A DNA stretch of 64,000 bases from Gammaproteobacteria bacterium. Its GTDB lineage: Bacteria > Pseudomonadota > Gammaproteobacteria > Pseudomonadales > Cellvibrionaceae. This document shows, piece after piece, positions 1-8,704 of the stretch. Both the position numbers and the translations under genes were made by a program. The stretch's first letter is position 1. The number at the start of each line of letters is the position of its first letter. A model generated the notes under the pieces. It worked only from the letters and a program-made list of their open reading frames with translations. It ran no database searches and was not told the origin of the DNA. The stretch spans positions 277,110 through 341,109 of the forward strand of contig SEBV01000009.1 of NCBI GenBank assembly GCA_004172865.1, read 5' to 3'.

Positions 1-1476
1 TGCCGCCACATCAATTTGGGTGAGCATGTGGTGAATGCCGTGGCCGAATTCATGGAATAACGTTGTGACTTCATCGTGTGTGAGCAGCGAAGGCGTATCG
101 CCAACCGGTGGTGTGAAATTGCACGTCAGGAACGCAACGGGCAATTGCAAACCGCGTGGCGTTTTACGGCGAACGCGTGCATCTGCCATCCAGGCGCCAC
201 CACGTTTGTGTTCACGCGCGAATAGATCGAGATAGAAACTAGCGACGTGTTCATCGTTTTTGTAGATTTGGAAAAAACGAACATCGGGGTGATAGGTATC
301 GAAATCAGCGATTTGTTTTACCTGAATGCCAAACAAGCGATTCACTACAGCGAACATTCCGCTAATCACTTTTTCCGCCGGAAAATACGGACGCAATTCT
401 TCTTGGGAAATAGAATATTTTTCTACACGCAATTTTTCGCTGTAGTAAGTTGTATCCCAAGCTTGTAAATCTTCACAACCGCGCGATGCCGAAAATTCTT
501 TCAACTCGGCGTAATCACGTTTTGCGTAAGGTTTGGATTTCTTCGCGAGCGCTTCCAAAAAATCCAACACTTGTTGCGGGCTTTGCGCCATTTTGGTGGC
601 AAGCGAACGTTCGGCGTAATTACTAAAACCTAACAGCTGCGCAAGCTCGTGTCGCAACGCCAGAGTTTCAGCGATGATTTCAGTGTTATCGAATTCCGCG
701 GTGAATTCTGTTTGCAAATCTGCATTGGTTTTTTGTGAGTTAGAGGATGCACGCGTAACATTCGCCGTATAAATTTCTTCACGCAACGCACGATTTTCCG
801 CATACATAATTACCGCGTAATAAGATGGAAAATCCAATGTAATAACGTAGCCGCTTAGCGATTTTTTCTGTGCTGCCTGCGCTGCTTGCGCTAATGCAGA
901 TTCCGGCAAGCCCGCAAGCGCATCTGCCGATTCAAAATGTTTAAACCATGCTTGAGTAGAATCCAAAACATGATTCGAAAATTGATTGGATAATTCTGAT
1001 AAACGCTGCTGAATTTCAGCGTAACGTTTTTTATTTTCATCACTTAACGCAACACCGCCCAAACGAAAATCGCGCAGTGCGTTATCGACAGCTTGTTTTT
1101 GCGATTGGCTTAAATTTTTATAATCGTCACTGGTTGCGAGTGATTGATAGGCTTTAAATAAATTTTCATTTTGGCTTATTTCAGTACCGTATTCGGTTAA
1201 AAGTGCAATGCTGGCGTTGTACGCTTTTCGCAATTCTTCGTCATTACGCACCGCATTTAAATGACTAATCGGCGACCACGCCTGGTCCAATTTATCGCCT
1301 TGTTCCTCAAGTGGCGCAACCAAAGTTTCCCACGACGGCGTATTTAAACCTGCAAGCAAATCTTTTAAATGACTACGGCTGTCTTCAATGATCTGGTTAA
1401 TAGCGGGTTCAACATGCGCAGCTTCAATCGCCGAAAACGGTGGTAACACGTGCGCTTGCAATAAAGGGTTAGTCAT
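1..1476 (-). CDS. prlC: oligopeptidase A (M3 family), 3' end cut by window edge
   Basis: Cytoplasmic zinc metallopeptidase that degrades signal peptides and short peptides. The frame is open from the ATG at 1476 to the left edge (492 codons), so the stop and roughly the last quarter lie outside. The N-terminus (MTNPLLQAHVLPPFS) matches oligopeptidase A starts, and the zinc motif HEFGH is visible at residues 475-479, encoded near position 40-54. That spacing fits a family of about 680 residues. It is divergent from the gamma-carbonic anhydrase, the same neighbour it has in Pseudomonas. Family assignment is firm; only the C-terminus is unseen. Confidence 0.95.
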   Translation of the reverse strand, partial: MTNPLLQAHVLPPFSAIEAAHVEPAINQIIEDSRSHLKDLLAGLNTPSWETLVAPLEEQGDKLDQAWSPISHLNAVRNDEELRKAYNASIALLTEYGTEISQNENLFKAYQSLATSDDYKNLSQSQKQAVDNALRDFRLGGVALSDENKKRYAEIQQRLSELSNQFSNHVLDSTQAWFKHFESADALAGLPESALAQAAQAAQKKSLSGYVITLDFPSYYAVIMYAENRALREEIYTANVTRASSNSQKTNADLQTEFTAEFDNTEIIAETLALRHELAQLLGFSNYAERSLATKMAQSPQQVLDFLEALAKKSKPYAKRDYAELKEFSASRGCEDLQAWDTTYYSEKLRVEKYSISQEELRPYFPAEKVISGMFAVVNRLFGIQVKQIADFDTYHPDVRFFQIYKNDEHVASFYLDLFAREHKRGGAWMADARVRRKTPRGLQLPVAFLTCNFTPPVGDTPSLLTHDEVTTLFHEFGHGIHHMLTQIDVAA

Positions 1477-1638
1477 AAAACGACTCCAAACGGGGATAAT
1501 CAGCAAGAATATTTTCCTATATGATACAACTTAAACAGGAACACACCCTATATTTTGTAAAGGTTTTGTACTCACTTTGTAATAGAGCCAATCATTATCA
1601 GGCTCATTAAAATAGATTTTTTCAGCTCTGGAGCGCCA

Positions 1639-2208
1639 ATGAAACATAACCAAAATCCTTTAAGCATTCGCAGCTACCAAGGTGTGCGCCCGCAATTTGG
1701 TGAGAATGTTTATGTCGATCCTGCAGCAATTGTGATTGGCGATGTGCATATCGGCGAAAATTCATCCGTATGGCCCTACGCAATTATTCGCGGCGACATG
1801 CATCGTATACGTATAGGCGCACGCACCAGTATTCAAGATGGCTCGGTATTACATATTACGCACGCCAGCGATTTTAATCCCGCAGGACATCCGCTCATTA
1901 TTGGCGATGACGTCACCATCGGCCACTCCGTAAATTTACACGGCTGCACTATCGGTAACAGTGTATTAGTCGGCATAGGCTCAACCGTATTAGACGGCGC
2001 GATTGTTGAAGATGAAGTAGTCATAGGCGCAGGCACATTAGTCCCACCCGGCAAACGACTTGAAAGCGGATTTTTATACGTAGGCTCACCTTGCAAACAA
2101 GCGCGCCTCTTAAAAGATAGTGAGCGCGCTTTTTTCAAATATTCCGCAAGTAATTATGTGAAACTAAAAAATTTCCATATTGCGGAATTGGAAGCATTAG
2201 TTAAATAG
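1639..2208 (+). CDS. gamma-carbonic anhydrase family protein (YrdA-like)
   Basis: Left-handed beta-helix (hexapeptide repeat) protein of 189 aa, the usual length for YrdA/PaaY-type proteins. Repeats of the VxIGxxxxI kind run through residues 25-145. Three zinc-ligand histidines are in family positions: H72 (VLH), H96 (IGH) and H101 (LHGC). The protein should be a cytoplasmic trimer binding metal between subunits. Carbonic anhydrase activity is variable in this subfamily, so the reaction is not certain. ATG preceded by GGAG at a suitable spacing. Transcribed away from prlC and followed 44 bp later by the acetyltransferase. Confidence 0.9.
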   Translation: MKHNQNPLSIRSYQGVRPQFGENVYVDPAAIVIGDVHIGENSSVWPYAIIRGDMHRIRIGARTSIQDGSVLHITHASDFNPAGHPLIIGDDVTIGHSVNLHGCTIGNSVLVGIGSTVLDGAIVEDEVVIGAGTLVPPGKRLESGFLYVGSPCKQARLLKDSERAFFKYSASNYVKLKNFHIAELEALVK

Positions 2209-2252
2209 AAAGATTTAATTAAAAGAGTAAAAGTATTTCAAAGGAGAAAACT

Positions 2253-2840
2253 ATGACATTTGAAGCTGTAACACTGGAAGGAAGCTTTGTTCGCTTGGAG
2301 CCGCTTTCGTTAAAACACCGCGACGAACTTATTGATGCAATCTCGGATGGCGAATTGTGGAATCTCTACGTCACACTTGTTCCTCAAATTAAAGATATAG
2401 ATGTATTTTTCACTAACGCACAAACCGCTTATGAAAACGGCGACGGACTTGCGTTCGCTACTATCGACAAAGCCACCGGCAAAGTTGTTGGCTCCACCAG
2501 ATTCCAGAAAGCCAATCTACCTAATAAACGTATCGAAATTGGTTACACTTTTCTGGGGAAATCCTGGCAAAAAACTCGCATCAATACAGAAGCAAAGCTA
2601 TTGATGCTAACCCATGCATTTGAAACACTGAATGTGAACCGCGTAGAATTTCTCACCGATTATCTCAATAACGTTTCACGCAATGCCATTCTACGTTTAG
2701 GTGCAAAAGAAGAAGGTTTGCTACGCAGCCACATGGTAATGCCCGATGGCCGCATTCGCGATTCAATGCTCTACGCTATTGTCAAACATGAATGGGCTGG
2801 AGTTAAACAGCATTTGAATTTTAAACTCAAGGAGATGTGA
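2253..2840 (+). CDS. GNAT family N-acetyltransferase (RimJ/RimL type)
   Basis: Acetyl-CoA-dependent acetyltransferase of 195 aa. The opening VTLEGSFVRLEPLS, the central IGYTFLGKSWQKTRINTEAK and the stretch NVNRVEFLTDYLNN followed by S-R-N-A-I-L-R-L-G-A are the landmarks of the RimJ/RimL-like subgroup (acetyl-CoA pyrophosphate loop, then beta5-alpha4). Strong ribosome-binding site AAAGGAG upstream of the ATG. Probably cotranscribed with the carbonic anhydrase. The acceptor cannot be deduced: related proteins modify ribosomal N-termini, amino acids or small amines. Confidence 0.85.
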   Translation: MTFEAVTLEGSFVRLEPLSLKHRDELIDAISDGELWNLYVTLVPQIKDIDVFFTNAQTAYENGDGLAFATIDKATGKVVGSTRFQKANLPNKRIEIGYTFLGKSWQKTRINTEAKLLMLTHAFETLNVNRVEFLTDYLNNVSRNAILRLGAKEEGLLRSHMVMPDGRIRDSMLYAIVKHEWAGVKQHLNFKLKEM

Positions 2841-2911
2841 CCACCAACTACAGATTTACACGTTAGACTCATATGTCATTTAAACAATATCATTAAAAAA
2901 TAGGGAATTTT

Positions 2912-3976
2912 ATGGGAAAGATTAAGCATCTGGTATTAATTAACTTAATATTCAGTAGTTTCACATTTGCGGACGCAGTTAATAAAGAAATAATTTTTGG
3001 TGATCACTACATTGGCTATCTACCTTTTTATGATTATCCATCACCGAATACCGGATATCGTCAGGCTGATATCAGTAGCAAAATAGCGACGCCAGTTAGC
3101 CTATTAAGTGGCTGCGTGACAGGCGATGGCGGCAGCTGCAATATCGGAATACCCTATAAAAAAATATTCAAAGATAAAACCGGCAACATATTTTATTTAG
3201 TTAAGACTAACGATCAACAGGAAATCTGGACTCTTCCTCCAGCTAATATACAGACTAGTGATTTTAATATCGAAGTGGGAGCTGGCGGTTCAGATATTAT
3301 ATATGCGGACAACGAGGCATTAACAAACACCGAAAAACAGGACAAGGTTCCAAATTTAAATATTGAAAGAATTTCAGCATTCGAAAAAATGCGCGCAGCT
3401 CTAAGTTACAATCGCGGTGAGATCGAACTCCAATTACCTAAAGAAAACAATGCTATACAAAATGAATTTAAAGTGTGGCCGTCTTCCGAAAAGCCGCCTT
3501 TAAATCCAATTATTCTTGATAAGGAAAATTTTGAAAAATTAGTGGTATCCGATTTGGATGCACCACTGACGGTCGAGTTCTTACGTATGTCCGGTGACTA
3601 TTTATTAATTAAACGACATGGAAATTCGGACAAAATTTTTACCTATGCAGTGAGTACAGATTATGAAGATACTTATTTTTGGCTAGACACTAGCAAACTA
3701 GGTGGCGTTAAACATTTAATCCCTTATGATTTTTCCAAAGATTATTATGACCCGCTTGTTATCAATGAATTTTTGAGTGTAGAGAAAATCGAAATTTTTA
3801 ACGGTAATGAATATGCGTTGATTTCAAATCGATACCAAGCGATAGATCCCCTCAATTTTAATAAAACCGATAAAACTTTTGCCGAGCTTACTTTTTCCGT
3901 TCCTTTGTATTGGGTAAAAATACGTGATACTAACGGCCGCCTCAGATTCTGGTTTGACCTTTATATTGGTTGTTAG
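2912..3976 (+). CDS. secreted protein of unknown function
   Basis: 354 aa with a clear Sec signal peptide (positive MGKIK, hydrophobic core, cleavage after about residue 20 at TFA-DA). The mature part is polar, rich in Asn, Asp and Lys, with a cysteine pair in GCVTGDGGSCNIG (about residues 67-75) that could form a disulfide and one more Cys at the last residue. No family recognised. Base composition is distinctly AT-rich compared with flanking housekeeping genes, and the same holds for the next three genes. Ribosome-binding site AGGGA before the ATG. Real gene likely; function unknown. Confidence 0.7.
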   Translation: MGKIKHLVLINLIFSSFTFADAVNKEIIFGDHYIGYLPFYDYPSPNTGYRQADISSKIATPVSLLSGCVTGDGGSCNIGIPYKKIFKDKTGNIFYLVKTNDQQEIWTLPPANIQTSDFNIEVGAGGSDIIYADNEALTNTEKQDKVPNLNIERISAFEKMRAALSYNRGEIELQLPKENNAIQNEFKVWPSSEKPPLNPIILDKENFEKLVVSDLDAPLTVEFLRMSGDYLLIKRHGNSDKIFTYAVSTDYEDTYFWLDTSKLGGVKHLIPYDFSKDYYDPLVINEFLSVEKIEIFNGNEYALISNRYQAIDPLNFNKTDKTFAELTFSVPLYWVKIRDTNGRLRFWFDLYIGC

Positions 3977-4064
3977 CTTCACAAGGGTATTTGCTACTGG
4001 ATTTGAGAAAACGAACATTGGGAGATGTCGCACCATCCAAGTATTCACATTCCAGGAAATCTCG

Positions 4065-4100
4065 CTTGCGGCAAAAACACTTTAGCGTTTCTGCCGCAAG
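4065..4100. terminator. hairpin between convergent genes
   Basis: Inverted repeat with perfect 9-bp arms CTTGCGGCA (4065-4073) and TGCCGCAAG (4092-4100), extended inward by AAAC/GTTT after one mismatch. It sits between the converging genes ending at 3976 and 4122. There is no clear U tract, so it may be a mixed-strand terminator or a REP-like element rather than a classical intrinsic terminator. Confidence 0.5.
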
Positions 4101-4121
4101 GTCAGCCCAACTTACAGATTT

Positions 4122-4430
4122 TTATGTTTTTTTATTTTTCCGCCAATAACTAATAATTGCCCCGCATATCGCACCGATAAAAAATAAAACCGGCCCAACA
4201 TAAAATCCTAGCAAAACCATATAAGCCGTAGCTGACTCCAAACCAGCTCGGCTGGCACCATGTATAAATACAAAATCGTTGAATAGCCCGTACAAAAATG
4301 ACAATGCCAATAATAGCAAAACGCAGATCAATCCAGTTTTTAACGCGACAGTCAGATAGCCGAAGTGTTTTAGAATTAATACAAAGGAAGCTATTAAAAT
4401 GCAAATAACGAGGATTATTAGAAAAATCAT
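4122..4430 (-). CDS. small membrane protein of unknown function
   Basis: 102 aa with three predicted transmembrane segments: about residues 2-20, 27-50 and 68-92, ending in a basic tail WRKNKKT consistent with a cytoplasmic C-terminus. No family recognised. A frame-shifted reading of the same strand (4150-4464) lacks this hydrophobic periodicity and was discarded. The start lies 24 bp after the stop of the upstream gene at 4455, so the two are probably cotranscribed; GAGAG precedes the ATG. Part of the AT-rich block. Confidence 0.65.
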   Translation of the reverse strand: MIFLIILVICILIASFVLILKHFGYLTVALKTGLICVLLLLALSFLYGLFNDFVFIHGASRAGLESATAYMVLLGFYVGPVLFFIGAICGAIISYWRKNKKT

Positions 4431-4454
4431 TCAAGCTCTCTCGTAGATCATAAG

Positions 4455-4976
4455 TTAAATACACTCGCTAGAGCCCGTATCGTAATCAATACGATACTTA
4501 CTATCATTAAAATCAAAAACTTCAATATGTGAATTTAATAAAGAGAAATTGCCAGTAAAGATATCTGCTCCATCAGATGACCAAATAATATTGCCAGATT
4601 CATTGAACCTTACAATTGAGATCTCTCCGTGTGATATGAATGCATTTTTAAGTTTATTGTAGTGAACCCCAAAACAAGCAATTGAATCCACGCCAATACA
4701 CCAGAGAAATTCGAAAGGATCACTTATAAAACAAACAACAAATTGTCCAACTGCTAAATAGGACTTCTCGTTAACAGTAATAATTGAATTTCCATGAATA
4801 ACGCTTTTTCCTCCAGCCGCCCCGAATACAGCAACGCTTTCCCCATTAACTTTTACACCGTGAATAGCGCTTGGACGATATTCGGGCTCAAGATTCATCT
4901 CGAAACTATATATATTTTTATTATCTGAAGAGCCGAATGTATAATCATTCTCATTAATTATTTCAATCAATTGCAT
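4455..4976 (-). CDS. hypothetical protein
   Basis: 173 aa, no signal peptide and no membrane segment; acidic, rich in beta-prone stretches (for example KSVIHGNSIITVNEKSY, EISIVRFNESGNIIW). The alternating short strands suggest a beta-propeller-like or all-beta fold, but no family is recognised. Upstream partner of the small membrane protein in what looks like a two-gene unit. AT-rich codon use like its neighbours. Function unknown. Confidence 0.6.
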   Translation of the reverse strand: MQLIEIINENDYTFGSSDNKNIYSFEMNLEPEYRPSAIHGVKVNGESVAVFGAAGGKSVIHGNSIITVNEKSYLAVGQFVVCFISDPFEFLWCIGVDSIACFGVHYNKLKNAFISHGEISIVRFNESGNIIWSSDGADIFTGNFSLLNSHIEVFDFNDSKYRIDYDTGSSECI

Positions 4977-5110
4977 TTAAAAAATTCCTAAGCAAAACCA
5001 AATATCAAATTTAAAATATTCCAGAATGTAAGTTACGCTGAGGACTGAACTCCGATCTAACTACCTAAAACTTTCAGCCTAGTATGGTGATTTTAGCGAT
5101 TGCCAGCCGT

Positions 5111-5710
5111 TTATTTAAAACTGCCATAAATTACAAATGAGGCGAGAGCTATACATAAAAAAATCATGAGACCGGCAGCAGCAGTTTTTGCACTTCTAAA
5201 AGCCGGCTCTCCTTTTTTAACACGATCCCATTCAATTTTTAAAAGCGGCCTAGAATAATTTGTAGCAATCTGAATTGCCTTCATAGTTTCAGCACTGTTT
5301 GATTTTTCCCTTATTGCTATATTCTGTTTTTCTATAGCTATGGCTAATAATCTAAGAAGTTCCTCATGTTCAGGCTCATCCACATTCAAGCGAAGAATGA
5401 TCCTAGAATATACCTCCGCAACTTGATATCTTACTTCACTAACTTTTTCAGAAGAAATTTTAAATCGATTTTTATTTTCACTATTTTCTGAAAATATAAA
5501 TTCCTCTTCTGTGGCGCGCGCAAATGCTCTAGAGCAAGCAAAAAAAATCGAAAGATCCTCTCTAAGAGCATCAATCCACGCCTGTCTAAATTCAGATATC
5601 TTCTGCTCTTTGGTAAGTGTCAAACTTACGAAAGAGCAAATTGCAGTTATTAGTGAAGCTGTAATGGTTGCCATAGCAACAATGGAAAAAACAGGCAATT
5701 CCGCTGACAT
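5111..5710 (-). CDS. membrane protein of unknown function with central coiled region
   Basis: 199 aa. A transmembrane segment at about residues 8-30 and a second one at about 175-195 flank a helical soluble region containing EQKISEFRQAWIDALREDLS, a phrase found in many uncharacterised membrane proteins with two terminal helices. Both termini should be on the same side of the membrane. Weak upstream ribosome-binding site. Last gene of the AT-rich block before the halogenase; no functional partner visible. Confidence 0.65.
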   Translation of the reverse strand: MSAELPVFSIVAMATITASLITAICSFVSLTLTKEQKISEFRQAWIDALREDLSIFFACSRAFARATEEEFIFSENSENKNRFKISSEKVSEVRYQVAEVYSRIILRLNVDEPEHEELLRLLAIAIEKQNIAIREKSNSAETMKAIQIATNYSRPLLKIEWDRVKKGEPAFRSAKTAAAGLMIFLCIALASFVIYGSFK

Positions 5711-5790
5711 TTGATACCTCTGACTTGAACACTACGCACGCGCAATGTCCGAGCTAAGCATTACTAGAAAATTAATTCCCCTTAAGCTTG

Positions 5791-7296
5791 TTACTCATCC
5801 CCACAATTCTGTCGCAAGAAATCATCATGCGTTGGCAAGGTTTTCACCATCGACTGAATTGCTTGTCGTGCAATTTTTAAGGTATCGCTGATTTCTTGAT
5901 AGTCCATATTGTCTACGCGTGGGCAATATTTATTAGGCCTGATTCCCATACCTTCGAATACGGATTGCCAGCTGCTGCTGCGGAATAATTCGTCGGTGCC
6001 TTCACGGATTAAACCGTGGCCTTTGAATAATGCGATGCGTTCCTGCAGGGATTCTGGTAGTTCAATGTCTTTGCACCAGCGCCAAAATTCGGTGTCGGTA
6101 CGCTGGGTTGTGCAGTAGTGAAGGACGATAAAATCTCGGACTTCTTCAAAATCGGTTGCCATGCGGCGGTTGAATTCTTTGATTAAACTTGGGTCGCAAT
6201 CGCGGTCGGGGAAGAAACGCAGAAAGAAATCCATGCCGCGTGCGATTAAATGGATTGAAGTTGATTCTAGTGGCTCAACAAAACCGGATGCCAAACCCAG
6301 CGAGAGACAATTTTTCTCCCACATATTTTTACGGCGACCAGTGGAAAAAGGAATTACGCGCGGATCGTTAATTCGTGGGCCATCCAGATTTTTTAGCAGT
6401 GTAGATTTTGCTTCGGCGTCGCTACAAAATTTACTGGAATAAACGTAGCCATGACCTGTGCTATTACGCAGTGGAATTTTCCAGCTCCAGCCAGATTTGC
6501 GTGCGGTTGCAGTGGTGTAGGGCAGGCGTTTTTCTTGAGCGCTGGTTTTTACAACCACGGCGCGATCACAGGGCAAATATTTTGACCAATCTTCAAATTC
6601 AACGCCTAATTTTTTTTCGATAAGCAGCGCTTTAAAACCGGTGCAGTCGATAAAAAAGTCGCCGTGAATTTCACGCCCATCGGTTAAAATTAATTTTTCA
6701 ATGGCGCCCGATTCGGTTTGCGTAACATGTTCGACGGTTCCTTCGGTGCGTTTTACGCCGCGCTCGCTGGCATATTTATTTAAATAGTTGACAACCAGTT
6801 TTGCATCCAAATGCACCGCATAACTTGCTCCGCCGATGGGCGTGTTTTGCAATTGGGTTGGCCAGAAAAATTTTTCCTGTTCAGCCATAACCGAGCAAGG
6901 TGAAAAATCTTGCAAGCGTGAAGTATCACCTTGCGTAGTTGCTTTCAGCCAGCACTGATAGAAATCGTGTGAGCCTATGCGTTTGCCAATAACACCGAAG
7001 GGGTGAAAATAGGATTCGTTTTTTTGTCGCCAATCAATAAATTTAATACCGAGCTTAAAACAGGCTTGGGTACTTTTAATAAATTCTCGTTCATCGATAC
7101 CCAAATTTTGAATCAAGCGCACGACCGGCGGAATAGTAGATTCACCGATGCCGATAGTGCCGAGATCATCAGATTCTACTAATTCAATTTCGCACAATTC
7201 GGATTTAAGGTGATAGGACAACATGGACGCGGCAATCCAACCCGAGGTGCCGCCGCCGACTATCACGATTTTTTTGATGGGATTAATTTGATTCAT
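5791..7296 (-). CDS. flavin-dependent halogenase (tryptophan halogenase family)
   Basis: 501 aa FADH2-dependent halogenase. Features in order: FAD-binding GGGTSGW at residues 14-20; the catalytic lysine K81 in FKLGI, equivalent to PrnA K79; the diagnostic WxWxIP motif W270-P275; and the PLEST segment carrying the glutamate equivalent to PrnA E346. All catalytic landmarks are present. The substrate is unknown: members linked to TonB receptors in Caulobacter- and Cellvibrio-type bacteria do not necessarily act on free tryptophan. No flavin reductase, biosynthetic genes or TonB receptor adjoin it, so reduced flavin must come from elsewhere. The ribosome-binding site is weak. Confidence 0.9.
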   Translation of the reverse strand: MNQINPIKKIVIVGGGTSGWIAASMLSYHLKSELCEIELVESDDLGTIGIGESTIPPVVRLIQNLGIDEREFIKSTQACFKLGIKFIDWRQKNESYFHPFGVIGKRIGSHDFYQCWLKATTQGDTSRLQDFSPCSVMAEQEKFFWPTQLQNTPIGGASYAVHLDAKLVVNYLNKYASERGVKRTEGTVEHVTQTESGAIEKLILTDGREIHGDFFIDCTGFKALLIEKKLGVEFEDWSKYLPCDRAVVVKTSAQEKRLPYTTATARKSGWSWKIPLRNSTGHGYVYSSKFCSDAEAKSTLLKNLDGPRINDPRVIPFSTGRRKNMWEKNCLSLGLASGFVEPLESTSIHLIARGMDFFLRFFPDRDCDPSLIKEFNRRMATDFEEVRDFIVLHYCTTQRTDTEFWRWCKDIELPESLQERIALFKGHGLIREGTDELFRSSSWQSVFEGMGIRPNKYCPRVDNMDYQEISDTLKIARQAIQSMVKTLPTHDDFLRQNCGDE

Positions 7297-7364
7297 ATTT
7301 TTTTGACCGAATGCCGCTGCTTTTTGATAGAAATATTTAAATTAATAATTTACTTTTTCGTGTT

Positions 7365-8300
7365 TTACCAACTTTGATTTTCTACCAAGAGACCTGAACC
7401 GACGGTTTCATGTGCCGTAGTAAATTGCCAATTGTTGACTTGAATTGCACGACGCACCGCATCTATGGCTTTGTGCCGTGGAAAGCTCGCACGCCAGGCG
7501 AGTAAAATATTTCGCGAAGGATTGGTTTGTAATGGGCGCGCGGTAATTGTCTGTTGTGAATAGAGAGAAGAATTGATCGCCGACGCAGGCAATACACTAA
7601 GGCCTAAACCAATCGCCACCATATGACGCAGAGTTTCCAAACTGCTGCATTCAATAATATTTTTCGCAACTGGCTGAAAAATTTCTAACATCTGCTCGCT
7701 TAAACATTGTTTTTTGTTGAGCACCAAAAATGTTTGGTCGTGCAATTCTTCCATTGAGATACTGGCTTTGGCGGCGAGCGCGTGATTGGGTTGCATAACC
7801 AATTGCAACGGCTCGCGATAAATTTGTTGAGTAACGATATCGGCCTCAGTAAAGGGCTGTGAGATGAGAATTGCATCCACCTCGCCAGTTCGTAATTGCT
7901 GGCGCAAATCACTGTTGTAACCTTCGGAACAAACGAGTGTAAGTTGACTCGCAATCACACTTAATGATGGAACCAGTTGCGGAAAAAGATAGGGCGCCAG
8001 GGTGAAAATTGAGCCCAGTTTCAATTCACCGCTGAGCTGATCTTTATCGGCTTTTGCCAATGCGGTGATGGCGTCGGTTTGCGATAACACTCGCTGCGCC
8101 TGCGCAATAATTTGTTCGCCCATTTTGGTAACGCGAATACCGGATTTGCTGCGCTCAAATAGCAAAACACCTAAATCCTGCTCCAACTTACGCACTGCCA
8201 TACTCAAGGTCGGCTGGCTTACATTGAAAGCTTCGGCGGCACGTCCAAAATGACGCGTTTGGGCAACTGTAACCAGGTAACGCAGCTCTATCAGTGTCAT
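7365..8300 (-). CDS. OxyR-like LysR-family regulator lacking the second redox cysteine
   Basis: LysR transcription factor with N-terminal HTH (LRYLVTVAQTRHFGRAAEAFNVSQPTLS) and an OxyR-type effector domain. The longest frame opens at 8333, but the ATG at 8300 gives the standard OxyR N-terminus and has GAGTGG upstream, so it is preferred. In that numbering the peroxidatic cysteine is C199 (QCLSEQ), exactly as in E. coli OxyR, while the partner position 208 is Phe, and the next Cys is C218. The landmark SLETLRHMVAIGLGLSVLP follows. It may therefore sense peroxide without the C199-C208 disulfide or respond to something else. Divergent from a small terminator-closed transcript. Confidence 0.85.
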   Translation of the reverse strand: MTLIELRYLVTVAQTRHFGRAAEAFNVSQPTLSMAVRKLEQDLGVLLFERSKSGIRVTKMGEQIIAQAQRVLSQTDAITALAKADKDQLSGELKLGSIFTLAPYLFPQLVPSLSVIASQLTLVCSEGYNSDLRQQLRTGEVDAILISQPFTEADIVTQQIYREPLQLVMQPNHALAAKASISMEELHDQTFLVLNKKQCLSEQMLEIFQPVAKNIIECSSLETLRHMVAIGLGLSVLPASAINSSLYSQQTITARPLQTNPSRNILLAWRASFPRHKAIDAVRRAIQVNNWQFTTAHETVGSGLLVENQSW

Positions 8301-8402
8301 GTAATCCACTCGGGCGATATTGATCGCAAACATTTGACTCAGCCAGCAAATTTATCATAGTTAAAATTGATAGTCATTTGATTGTCCGACCCTTGGGGAT
8401 TT

Positions 8403-8597
8403 ATGTACAAAGCAGGACTTCGAGTTTTTCGGCTTACAAAAAGGCGCGAGTGGCCCAGCGCTGTTCTCAATGCTGGTACTCATGGAGTTGTGACTACCTT
8501 AATGGCGTCACCGGTATTTGAATGGGTTTATGGCAGGAGCGCACTTGCGACTGGCGAGCTGAATGCTATCGGTAAAAATACCGCCGCAAGTGCCTGA
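8403..8597 (+). CDS. possible small protein, divergent from the OxyR-like gene
   Basis: An ATG at 8403 with GGGG five bases upstream opens a 64-residue frame (MYKAGLRVFRLTKRREW at the start), basic at the N-terminus, no recognised family. A strong intrinsic terminator follows about 70 bp later, which shows that something is transcribed on this strand. The product could be this peptide or a small RNA. Two AGG arginine codons are atypical. Low confidence that it is translated. Confidence 0.3.
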   Translation: MYKAGLRVFRLTKRREWPSAVLNAGTHGVVTTLMASPVFEWVYGRSALATGELNAIGKNTAASA

Positions 8598-8665
8598 TAA
8601 AACAATTATTGAAACCTATCATTGAAACAAGAGTTTAACGATTTCCAACCCTGAAAAACCCCTTC

Positions 8666-8693
8666 AGCCGCCTTCCCCCAGGCGGCTTTTTTT
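8666..8693 (+). terminator. intrinsic terminator
   Basis: Stem AGCCGCC / GGCGGCT with an 8-base pyrimidine-rich loop, followed by seven T on the plus strand. It closes a plus-strand transcript that begins between the OxyR-like gene and this point. It also lies just past the pirin stop codon, but lacks a T tract in that direction. Confidence 0.8.
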
Positions 8694-8704
8694 GGCAAAA
8701 AATC

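Noticed and set aside
35..468. Short plus-strand frames in the first 500 bases
   Set aside because: They are antisense to prlC, whose HEFGH motif is encoded at 40-54 on the minus strand.
4150..4464. 104-codon minus-strand frame overlapping the small membrane protein
   Set aside because: The alternative frame (4122-4430) has three regular transmembrane segments and a better start; this one has neither.
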